From: Earliella scabrosa
Lineage: Eukaryota > Basidiomycota > Agaricomycetes > Polyporales > Polyporaceae
Direction of reading: 5' to 3'
Length of the DNA stretch: 64,000 nt
Assembly: GCA_022605405.1 (NCBI GenBank)
Contig: JABYQQ010000016.1
Span: 1,240,001 to 1,304,000, forward strand
The position numbers and the translations under genes are program-made. Within the stretch, counting starts at the first letter, position 1. Every line of letters begins with the position of its first letter. Below are positions 45,225-54,904 of this stretch, in pieces. The notes beneath the pieces are model-generated. The model saw only the letters and a list, made by a program, of their open reading frames with translations. It was not told the origin of the DNA and did not search any database.

Positions 45225-45350
45225 ATATTGCACCGGGCGATAGGCGGGTTATAGGCGTGCAAGTTGACCTATCATACGGCCATTGACTGCCTATTGGCCG
45301 GTTTTTGCCTGTCGGTCCGCCTATAGACCGTCTATCGCATGGTGCAAAAT
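45225..45350. mobile_element. Short inverted-repeat element (MITE-like)
   Basis: The first 33 bases (ATATTGCACC...TATAGGCG) match the reverse complement of the last 33 (rc ATTTTGCACC...TATAGGCG) with about six mismatches. The element is 126 bases long with no coding capacity. This is the form of a miniature inverted-repeat transposable element. I see no sure target-site duplication. Confidence 0.6.
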
Positions 45351-45492
45351 CCCCACTACCGACTGAGGTAGTGGGTCTCTATGAGTGATCGACTCCGCAA
45401 AACGTTACAAGATCACGTGCAAATACACGTGATGGTCTCTTACGGTCTCGACTCTCGACTCACCTCCCAGACTCCAGAGTCCAGACTGCCAG

Positions 45493-45571
45493 TAGGGCTG
45501 CTCAATTCTTAGGGACGCTGGACACTGGACGCACTGAGAGCTCGTTGATGGCGGTGATGGGCGTAAGCGAG
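45493..45571 (+). repeat. Left terminal inverted repeat
   Basis: 79-base arm, 77/79 identical to the reverse complement of 45817-45895. Confidence 0.8.
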
Positions 45572-45816
45572 TGTAGCCGTGCTCTCGGTTAGGAGCATCG
45601 GAGGTCCTGGATATGGCAAGTGGCCATGAACTCAACTTGCTGCAAGCCGGATTGTCGTTCCATTTGTTCCTCCGAAAACGTCGAAAGCAGACCACATTCG
45701 TGAATTTCAGTCTGGTTTCCTGCAAGCCACTACACAAGGGGAGTATACGAAGAGATCGGCCCGTGCAGTCGTCATATGCGAAGCGCCTGCCACTGCTCGA
45801 CGAGTGTTCGCTTGCT

Positions 45817-45895
45817 CTCGCTTACGCCCATCACCTCCATCAACGAGCTCTCAGTGCGTCCGGTGTCCAGCGTCCCTAAGAATTGAGCAGCCCTA
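45817..45895 (-). repeat. Right terminal inverted repeat
   Basis: 79-base arm complementary to 45493-45571. The two differences are single-base. Confidence 0.8.
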
Positions 45896-46249
45896 GTCCT
45901 CCCTCTTCCCAAAAAAAACTGGGCGCGTTGAAGGAGGACTTTAGTCCGACTGATGCGCGCCCTATAGTTGATGTTTCCGACCCATAGGACATGGTACTTA
46001 CGGCTAGCAAAGTACTTAGTCCTACCCCGATTATCGACATTCCATCGTGAACGAGTCGGTAGTGGGCGATGCCGCTTGCCGGCGCTACCGACTTATACGC
46101 CTTTGTCTGTTGTGGGAGTCGATCGTCGAAAGGAAGTTTCCCGTGGAACCATGTCACGTGAGCATCGTTCACGCAACGCACGTGATGTGCATTTGCGCAC
46201 GTGTTGTCTGCTTACGTATATATTTTATTTGGAGGTTACCTCTCACGAG

Positions 46250-46337
46250 CCTTCGATAGCTCAGTTGGAAGAGCGTGAGACTGTAATGGTTAACACGTGA
46301 CATCTCAAGGTCACTGGTTCGATCCCGGTTCGAAGGA
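46250..46337 (+). tRNA. tRNA-Tyr (anticodon GTA) with 15-base intron
   Basis: Acceptor CCTTCGA pairs with TCGAAGG, and the discriminator is A. The D arm is GCTC/GAGC and the anticodon stem TGAGA/TCTCA. Anticodon GTA is at 46283-46285. A 15-base intron at 46287-46301 sits one base after the anticodon, as in other eukaryotic tRNA-Tyr genes. The T arm is ACTGG-TTCGATC-CCGGT. Confidence 0.9.
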
Positions 46338-46343
46338 TTTTTT
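46338..46343 (+). terminator. RNA polymerase III terminator
   Basis: Six T immediately after the tRNA-Tyr discriminator base. Confidence 0.8.
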
Positions 46344-46354
46344 AGTGTTTTTAC

Positions 46355-46398
46355 GGCTTAAGCCCAAGGTCACTGGTTCGTTCCCGGTTGGATAAGCC
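46355..46398 (+). pseudogene. tRNA-Tyr 3'-part fragment
   Basis: Bases 46366-46389 match 46307-46330 of the tRNA-Tyr gene at 23 of 24 positions, covering the variable loop, T arm and the start of the acceptor. The copy is flanked by GGCTTA and TAAGCC, which could pair as a mini-acceptor stem. It has no D arm or anticodon arm, so it is a partial duplicate. Confidence 0.6.
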
Positions 46399-48409
46399 AT
46401 GTTTTTGCGCTCCGTTGCGCAGCGAGTGGTGTTCGAACCAGTGCACTCACGTACCCCGGGAGTTGCCGAAGATCAAGGAGGATCTCCCAATTTGGACATG
46501 TACCCCACCACGTTCAAACCTTGAAGAGCGTCACTCGAGCGCTCACCTCGAAAGCCAGCCATGAGTCACGAAGATCAAATGTCTCCCAAGCTGGGGAAAC
46601 GCACCATGATAACCCCCTGGGCCTTAGGCCTTCCAAGGTTGTACAGTTGCCCAAGGCGAGCTTGCCTTTGAATCCAGCCTCTCGATTGGTCCCTGACCTC
46701 AAGGCTCACGCATACAGCACTCCAGCCGTGCTGCCGAGACTTTTCTCATGCGACATTTATGCCCGAGCATACAACCAGCGGCTTCTGGCTGAGCTAGCTG
46801 CGCATGCGTTTCCTGCGAGGAGCTTTACCCTCTTCAAGACGCTATATGCGTCTTCTGGACCCTACAGAAGACTCCAACACGCACCGAAAGGGCCGACCGC
46901 TCCATGCCCGGGTGAGCCCTTCTCATGAGGGCGTCGCGTTGCACCCACACAGTTGGTATGTCTTCCGCATCTCGTGGTGTCAGTACTGTTGAGTCACTTA
47001 CGGCGAACTTTTGCATAGCCTGGGTTGCTCAGGGCCTCCAAATTGCCTCTTGACGACAAGCACGTTGGCCCAGAGCCAATGACCGAATGCCAATGAGCCC
47101 ACAGGTCCGCTGCGTCGTCACCAGTGTCTTCCTGGTAAGTCGTTTTCCCCTCATCGTACTTCCCGCTAGCGCTATATCTGACGTCTTCCGACCGGCGGTA
47201 TTGCTTGCGATCGTGCGGCATCAAGGTGATCGAGGGTACTGTAATGCCCTAGGAGTGTCGTAAGTACCAGTTTGCATCCTTCCCATCGTGTGGCCGGAAG
47301 CAGGGATCAATGATTCTCCCCTGATACAAGATCTACGGTGAGTACCTTTGCCGGCTAGGGCCGAGCTTCTCGTGCGTAGGATAAGAAGTACTTACGACAT
47401 TCTATTCTCCGAGAGACGATCCTTTGAGCAGAAGGAACAGCACGAACTGTACAATGTCTCTCTCCCGAGCGTATCAAGGGCGCACCTGTACGGGGCGCCC
47501 TATCGGTCGCCCCTGACATGGTCGATATTCCTCTACGCCGTCCATGACATATTGACTGTAAGTAGACGAGGTCATAGCCGAAGCCCCCATTTTTGCTTCC
47601 ATGCATGTATGTACATCAGTTCCGGACCCATGAGCGTGGGTCAGCTTCGGAGATTCCACGCCCGATACAATTACCGTCGCCGTGGAAGCTTTGCGCCACC
47701 ACTCATCGTACGCAACGCTCGCTTGGGTCCTCCGCCAGCACACGACGGAGCATCTCAGCTGCCCCCCACCAGTCTCCGGAGCCCACCATACCACGGTTTG
47801 CTGCGCGGAACCTCACGGTCATTCATCGGCCGTTGTGGTCGTCCAGAGACTCCGTATGTATCCTTCCGGACTGTTGCTTATGCATGCACGTGTGGTGGCG
47901 TAAAGATCAAACGGTGGGCAATGATGTCCTTGTAAGTACGTTCCCCTGGTCTCACTTTTCCTTCAAAGTCACAACGCATATCGCAGCAGCCACCCAGCGC
48001 CAGATGGTCCCTGGTGCATTATACGTCCGGCTCCAGACGAACAAGCCTCATCGTGCAGGTACACCATCAGGTCGCAATTATCCATCGGGACGCTGCTGAG
48101 CGGGGATAACGTCCTCCGCCTCTGGTGAGCCAGGCATGACCCGATATTCACGCAGGGTGGATTCGACGGAGATGAACTCCCATGCTAGCCCTTCCGGAAG
48201 CGTTCCACGCGGAAGCAGAATGCAAAAATCCCCGCTCGAGGTTCGCAGCGCGGATACGTTGCGGGCCGCTTAAAAGCTTGTTGGGGTAGGCCGACGCCCC
48301 GCTCCCTCCCCCCGTGCTTGCTCCCTGCTGCTGCCGCTGCTGCCGTTGTACGACGTGCGCACCATTCACCGACATACGCGTGCGCTGCACGCTATAACCC
48401 TCGGCCGAC
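46399..48409. other. Gene-poor stretch before DUF6534 gene
   Basis: No confident gene. Scattered splice-like sites and hydrophobic bits occur on the plus strand. For example, WSIFLYAVHDILT is followed by GTAAGT at about 47520-47560 and faintly resembles an exon of the DUF6534 gene downstream. It could be a decayed copy, but the evidence is weak. Confidence 0.35.
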
Positions 48410-50685
48410 ATGAGCACGGATCCAGGACCGGCACCAACGGACGCGTCATTTCTGAACCCGACGTGAGTTCATCTAGGTACACCGAACACTGGCTTCCGAC
48501 CCTTACAGGAGTTTAGCACTGGGACGATCCTCATTGGATTGATGGTCACGGGCTGGTGAGACGGTTTACCACTCGGTCGCGACGGGGACTAGAGAGCTGA
48601 ATAGCATGTGTGGTGTATAGTCTTTTCGGAGGTATGTCTCTGTGCATACTTCACTTGTGGACGGGTGAGGAGCTCAATCAATATCACGGCAGTCACTAGC
48701 GGTCAAACGGCATGGTATCATCTACACTATCGCCAGGACAGGACTTTCCTGCGAATCCTGGTGAGGCACATCAGCGTGTTCCCCTCGTTCGGACTGCTCA
48801 CAGCCCGAACTAGGTTTCGATTATATATGGCCTCGATACATTGAGTTTGCTGTTCTACGTGTGGTCAAGTGAGTTCATCTCACGTCGTTTCGGCATCGGT
48901 GTCCAAGTTCCAATGCATGCTCTCTCTCTCTCAAGTGTGGCAGTATCTGGTTGACAAGGAGCTGCTGGTGTTTGACGGCAAGCCTCTGCCATGGTGAGCG
49001 TTGACTCTCATACGGGACCTGTCTCTTCGCTGACCTGTCTCGTAGGACATCAAACGTAAGGCCGCCGCTGCATCAGGTGCATCTTGTCGCTTATGCCTTT
49101 CCTCCCACCAGGCCCAGCTAGTCTGCAACGTGGGTTCGCGCTTCTGCGTTGCATTCTCTCGTGACGTCTGATGAGCTTGTGCATTAACCAAGGCGGCTGC
49201 GATTGCGACCATACAAGGGTACGCCTTGCTCTGGTCAGCCCTCTTCGCTCGTGACTCACGAGCCTCCAGATTCTATACGTTCCGAATATGGACTCGTTCG
49301 TCATCTGTTCTCATTTGCCTTTACATGTCATTGACGACATTGAATAGTGAGCAAGAATAAGCTGCTTCTCAGTATCCTGGTACGTGTGATCGCTCTATGC
49401 GACGGCCGTGGCTTACGGTAAGGACAGGCGATCTTCGTGGCTGCAGACTTTGGTATGTCAGTCATCGGGCAAAACATGATGCGCTGACTTACCGGACTGA
49501 TTCCGACAGCACTTGGCCTGCGTGGGTAGTCTACCTCACCTGGACTTGGGGCTCTCACACTGACATGCAGTCATCTTGTGCAGTTCTGTTCGTCAAGAGG
49601 CAAGTATCAGTTTGGGCATATGCCATAGCCCCGTCGCTCACGATTGCTCCCTTTGCAGTGTCCAGACAGAATCGCTCGAGGAATTCGGAGCCCTGACTGT
49701 ATGTGCGCTCTCAGTGCTCATGCGCTATTCATTCCTGACCCCATCTGGTGGCACGGCCGCCCCATAGGCCTATGATATCGCCTTGAGCGCAACGACGACG
49801 GTGACGGATGTCCTCCTTTGCGGGACGCTCGTGACGCTGCTCATCAAATCGCGCACCGGGAACGCTGGGTGAGCTGTGCTCTCGTCGTCCATGTCTTGCA
49901 GGGAGCTCAGTGATAGCATCCTCATCCTCACAGATCAAATCGGTTGATCAAGAAACTGGTATGTAACCCTCGCATATGACCGGAACCCCTGTAACTGAAC
50001 GCTCTTGTAGCTCCTGTACACGATTCACACCGGGGCGGTGACGAGGTGCGAATCCCGCTTTGTCCTAGGATGGTTTGCTCATGCAGCTCTCTTCGCAGTC
50101 TTTGCTCCATAATGTCGCTCATTACCGTGCGCTTCCATGGGTCCCAATTCATCCACCTATCTGACTCCATGATATACCCAGGTCATCGTTCTGCCCACCA
50201 CGGCCCTATACGTGATGTTCTACTACATCGGCTCCCGCAGTGCGTGTGTTCCATCTATTCAATGCACTGTGCGCGACTCACAACGATCCCGTGCGAGCCG
50301 CAGTGTACACCGTCTCACTGCTCTCGACGCTGAACGCCCGGCAGGGCCTGCGAACAGCAGCAGAGCACCACTACGCACCCGCTTCCCTCCCGCGCCTCAC
50401 GACAGTGCGGTCGACGAGACACAGCGTACGCCTCTTCCCCTTCCCTTCTTCCCCTTCACCTTCCTGTCGCTCCCATGCTCATTGCCCTCGCAGGAGGACG
50501 GGCGGAAACGGACGGTCTCGGAGCCGCACGAGATCGTCGTCTCCATCCAGCGCGACACGACGGTCACGTTCGAGGAGCAGGACCACAAGTCGCGCGAGGT
50601 GTACCGCAAGACGTCGAGCTACAAGGCGCGCAACCCGGTGACGCCCGTGCCCTTGTCCGACGCCATCAGCACGACGGAGAACTAG
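48410..50685 (+). CDS. DUF6534 transmembrane protein, about 20 exons
   Basis: A mushroom-expanded multi-pass membrane protein of unknown role. It was assembled from small exons: 48410-48462 (MSTDPGPAPTDASFLNP); 48517-48555 (TGTILIGLMVTG); an 11-base exon at 48621-48631; 48693-48760 (GQTAWYHLHYRQDRTFLRIL); 48814-48868 (VSIIYGLDTLSLLFYVWS); 48936-48993; 49193-49218 plus 49270-49295 (IQGFYTFRIWT); 49348-49379 (SKNKLLLSIL); 49428-49452; and several to 49768-49868 (AYDIALSATTTVTDVLLCGT then LVTLLIKSRTG). Then 49934-49958 (NRLIKKL), 50011-50045 (LLYTIHTGAVT), 50087-50126 (CSIMSLIT), 50182-50239 (VIVLPTTALYVMFYYIGSR), 50304-50425 (YTVSLLSTLNARQGLR) and 50494-50685. The block order and the STLNAR.GLR ending are those of DUF6534. 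The part around 49056-49192 and 49500-49700 is least certain. Confidence 0.78.
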
Positions 50686-51010
50686 CGTCGGTGTCGGTGT
50701 CGGTGCCTGGCTGGAGCGCTGTAGGCCGCGCGATTTTTGGGATAGTCGGCGGGGCGGCGGTATGCCGCTCCGATGTAGTAGTACCGCTTGTATTATACGG
50801 CGCATTCTTCTTGCTCATCAACGACTAAGGAGAGGCGGCCAGTCTGGGATACTGTACATACCTACTCCTCGTTGCTTATCACGACTATGCAGGTATCCCC
50901 CTGCACAGTGCACACAAGCGGCGAGGAACGCGGAGAGCAGTCTTCGTCAATTGTCATTAAGCGTACACTCACATATCCCCCAAGCACGCCGAGATGTATA
51001 TAGCTGGCGA
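50686..51010. other. Convergent intergenic
   Basis: Short gap between two genes that run toward each other. Nothing was recognised. Confidence 0.4.
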
Positions 51011-52465
51011 TTACGAGATATACGTCGCCTCGTTGTAGAACGTACCCTCCACCGCGACATCACCCGAGACTCCTTCGATGATGCCGCTGGGCACGTTCAC
51101 ATGGAGCGTCCCGGGGTTGACCCACTGCAAAGCCATGCTCTCAGCGCGACGAAGAGACCACAGAAAAAAGTGTTATACCTGGTAGAGATATGGTTTTGTC
51201 CCGGCCACGTAGTTGACCATCGTCTTGATGACATACGGGATCTCAGCAAGAATGTCGATCTTCTCAATCAACCCCTTGTACGCGTCGGGCTTCCCCAGAT
51301 CCGCCGTCAAGGTCGCGTTAATGGGACCGGGAGCGTCAGGAACTATGGAGGGACCAGCCCAGCGGAAGACGATCTCCGTGGGTGCATCGTATCCCGTGTC
51401 GGGGTCGTATGCCTTCTTCGTATGTTCCACACGCGACATGACGCCCGCGCTCGCAGGAGGCTCCTCGTCCGGCCACTTCGTCTCGGCCGTCAGTGCCGCG
51501 AGCTTCCCACCTAGCACGAGCGAGCCGACGTTCACGGTCACGAAGCCGGAGCCCGCGCCCTTGCGGCCGTAGGCGTCGGTGGTGGTGAACTCCATCTGGA
51601 TTGCGGATATGCCACCGTGGGCGTCGCTCTGGAAGGTCGCAAAGTTCCAGCGGGAGGCGACGAGGTTCGGGCGCATGCCCTGGATGGCGTGCACGAACAT
51701 GCCGGGGCCCTTGACGGCGATCGCCTGGCCCTTGTGCACGATGAGGCCCGACGCAAAGTCGCGCGGCCAGAAGCGGTGGACGACGTAGCCCTCTGGGTTC
51801 TTCGGGTCGGGCCCGAAGTGCGAGAAGCCGCCGTTAGGGCCCTTGCCGATCTTGAAGCCGGGCACGGACGCGGGGCGCGCGATGTCGAGCGTAATCTGCA
51901 GGTCGTTGTCGAGGTTCGCGGTGATGGTGTACGACTCGGGCGTGTCCGTGCCCGGCTTGGACTTGTACGTGATCGAGAACTGGTCGCCCTTGCTCGACCG
52001 CTTGTCGAGCCCGGGCGGCGGGGTAACAAAGTTGGTGACGTTGATCGACTTCCATGTCCGCTCCTTCGTGTGCGGGTTGAAGATCTTGCAGGTGAACTGG
52101 ATCGTCGGGTACCACACGCTGAGTCGGGGCGGGGGAGTGCAGGCATGCATGAGGCGCCGGATAGGGATGCAAATGAGCACGAGGGCCACTCACCCAACGG
52201 CTGAATGAATGACCTGGCACATCAGCGACGTGCCGTCCTCCAGGAAGTTGTAGAACGTCTGGGTCTCCACCGCGAAGCCGCTCGGGCACGTCCACTCGGT
52301 GTCCTTGGGCTCGAGCTCGCCATAGAGCTCCGACGGCTCGAACGCGGACGAGACGGGGTGGAAGTTGGGTGCGTTGGGGTCAACGGGGGGCGAGGTGCTG
52401 TGAGATGGTGAGGAACGCTACGCAGCGCAAGGAGGAGCGACTCACGAGAAGAAAGAGGAGAACAT
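51011..52465 (-). CDS. SVF1: Svf1-like survival factor
   Basis: Protein of the Svf1 family, needed for survival under oxidative and cold stress in yeast and linked to ceramide transport between ER and Golgi. It starts at 52465 (MFSSFFS), then joins to TSPPVDPNAPNFHPVSSAFE. TEWTCPSGFAVETQTFYNFL and GTSLMCQVIHSAVG follow, then FTCKIFNPHTKERTWKSINV, SYTITANLDNDLQITLDIAR and EGYVVHRFWPRDFASGLIVH. Next are MFVHAIQGMRPNLVASRWNF, then YGRKGAGSGFVTVNVGSLVL. The last exon joins WVNPGTLHVNVPSGIIEGVS to GTFYNEATYIS and stops at 51011. The two lipocalin-like halves are complete. About 390 residues and three introns. Confidence 0.9.
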
Positions 52466-53005
52466 GGTGGTTGCGGATTGAGCTGTATCCTGCAGGAATC
52501 AGCGCGCCGCGTCCTCGCCTGCTCCTCCGAGTGCACCTCCTGCCCCTCACGTAACCTACGTCACGTCATGGCGCTCGACTGTCTAAATCGGGGCACAAGG
52601 TTCGGGATCTGGTAAGTACTTAGCCGTGCCTCGAACGCTAAACCAGTACCCCTCACTGGCCAAGCCATGCCTCGCCTTTGTCCCTTTCTTCCGTCGACGA
52701 CGAGCAAAGGTAACCCAGTATGCTACATGCGCAGGAGCTGCAGCGCTGACGTCCATACGCAGCGGTTTGCCCGCTTGAACCTCCTTTGGAAATTCACCAT
52801 GAAGTTACCAGTCTGCAATGGTACTTCCAGGAACAAGCAATATATTCGCGCCATTGCGCCTATCATCCACGACACCGTGTTGGCCATAACGCCGTTGCTT
52901 GCTAATGGCGCACACACCTTCCAGACGGACTCCGCGGCCTTGACGGAGAGCCCACCACTCTGTCACTCCTGCCACCACACCTACCTCTCGGCGACCGGCC
53001 TCCCT
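52466..53005. other. Divergent promoter region
   Basis: Between SVF1 and the F-box gene. The frame of the F-box gene stays open upstream to an ATG at 52667, but that part shows no F-box features and is treated as a possible 5' extension only. Confidence 0.4.
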
Positions 53006-54241
53006 ATGCTCGCACGTCTACCTCAGGAAATCTACGACGAGTTCCTGGGCTATCTACAAGACGATCGACAGTGCCTCCAAAGCTGCGCCCTTGTCTGTCG
53101 AGCGTGGCTTACCCGCGCACGATACCACCTCTTCAGGAGCGTCGCCCTCGACCCCTCCCCGCGCAGCCGCCAGTTCGTCGAACTGGCGCGCCTGTCCCCT
53201 GACCTGCCATCATACGTTCGAGATCTCGAGCTCCGCGGGCGTGCGTCTACATCCAAAGGATGGTGGGAAGGAGATCGTCCGTCCGAGTTTCCGTGGCCGA
53301 CCTTGGGAACCGCGAACGCCAGCGTCCGGAACGGGCAGTGGCGGCGCGATTCAGACGTACTCGAGACACTATCCTGGCTCCAGGACACGTTCGCACCGTC
53401 AAAGCATGCTGACCAGACGCGCATCTCCCTGCCCAAGGTCCAGGAACTGCGTCTGGAGGTATTCACCTTCAATTCGGACACAACCGTGTTCTTGGGGCAG
53501 GTCTTCCCCAGCGTTGGAACGCTGTCCTTAAACGGATGCCGAGCAACATCGTTTGCCGACCTCGTCCAACTGCTACGGTCGTTTCCGCGGCTGCATACGC
53601 TCCGGTTGGCCTCTGTGGAATGGCTCCCGCATCGACCAGACTACGACGTCTTCGATGGACGAAAGCATGCCCCTCTGAAGCTGACGCATCTCGAAGTCTC
53701 GCGGGACATGTATGTGGAGCCCGTGGTCGACTGGCTGCTCACGGCGTCAGCACACAAAACCATCACGTCGCTCACATGCTCGGTGTCGACACAGAAGAGC
53801 GCGGCTGCACTTCGGGCGTTCTTGCACGCATCTGGTGATCGCCTAGAGAGGTTATCCATCACCCTCTCCGAGGCTCGGGACCCGACTTGTAGGTCATCGC
53901 TGAAGTTGTCCTAGTGGTCATCACGCTAACAGTGCGTTTTCAGCTATATTAGAGGCGACCCAATTTGACCTCTCACCTTGCACCTGTCTGCGCACGCTCC
54001 ACATTCAATGCACGCCGCCGCGCTCGATACCGACACATTACTCGCTCACATGGGTCCTCATCCTCCCGTCCAAGCTCCGCTCGTCGCTCTTGAGCGAGAT
54101 CCGCCTGTCGATTAGGTCTGCAGACCTTCGTTCGCTCAACCTGGAGGGGCTGGACGTCGTCTTGTCGAAACACTGCTACAAAGGCCTGCAGCGCCTGACG
54201 TTCGACGTGGACGAGCACGCCGCGCGGCCGGGCGGACGTTG
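53006..54241 (+). CDS. F-box protein with LRR-like tail
   Basis: Likely SCF ubiquitin-ligase adaptor. The ATG at 53006 is chosen because the F-box begins at once: MLARLPQEIYDEFLGYLQDD, then CLQSCALVCRAWLTRARYHL, then FRSVALDP. A longer frame from 52667 is possible. The C-terminal part has leucine-patterned strands (VRDLELRG, VQELRLEVFTF, VGTLSLNGC, LHTLRLASVEW, LTHLEVS). A final exon after an intron at about 53900-53942 joins as ...DPT/SILEATQFDLSPCTCLRTLH and runs through LRSLNLEGLDVVLS to a stop at 54241. This splice is in frame and rescues about 100 residues lost if the first frame is read through. It is unlike the F-box gene at 15.7 kb outside the F-box. Confidence 0.8.
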
Positions 54242-54904
54242 ATGCAATGCTGCGCGAGAGGCTGCCGACGGGGGATGCGCAGGGACTCATTCACTTGGAA
54301 TTGCGTGGATAAGGCAGGGTCGGTTATGTGTTGTGCTCATCCCGCAGTCAACAATGTGACATTGACGTTATGCTTCCAGCGCTGCTGTACGCGGATTGCT
54401 GCGTTACTGTCGATGATGCCGTCCTCTTTCTCAGTCTGCGGTTCGGTTCGGGTCCGTCGAAGTGACTCGGGAGCTGTGGCTCAGCCTTTGGGCGTTGGGA
54501 GACATCCACTTGGAGTTGGTGAAGCTTCTTTGTGTGTTTCGTAGAGGTTGTCGACGTCGATCCCCATATGTTGTCTTAGACTTCCACTACTGGAGTCGTG
54601 TTGATGGGAGGTGCTGAAACAGCTTGTATGGTCGCATCCGACAGCCATATACAGTAGACTTTCCATACCAGCCGGCTGAAGCCCGTGGCGGATGATTGCG
54701 ATGCGGTCGGAGAGGTGCCAGGCGTCTATCTGGAATAAGTATAGGCTGGGATCGGGACAGTGGTCCGTCGGCATCAGGCTGACGAACGCGCCCATAATCT
54801 CGAGCCGAGTCCCAGTCGAGTCTGTTCTCCTTTTACTCAGGTCGCAGGTCTCATCCCCATTCCGTCCATCCTCGGCACGTCCTGGTCGCGACATACAATG
54901 TGCC
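54242..54904. other. Intergenic
   Basis: About 0.66 kb between two rightward genes. A minus-strand open frame covers it but shows no family features. Confidence 0.4.

Larger units (their letters stand above)
45493..45895. mobile_element. Non-autonomous DNA transposon with 79-base terminal inverted repeats
   Basis: Left arm 45493-45571 and the reverse complement of right arm 45817-45895 agree at 77 of 79 bases. Both begin TAGGGCTGCTCAATTCTTAG. The 245-base middle encodes nothing recognisable. The TAGGG ends recall hAT-type elements, but no 8-base target duplication is visible, so the superfamily is left open. Confidence 0.75.
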
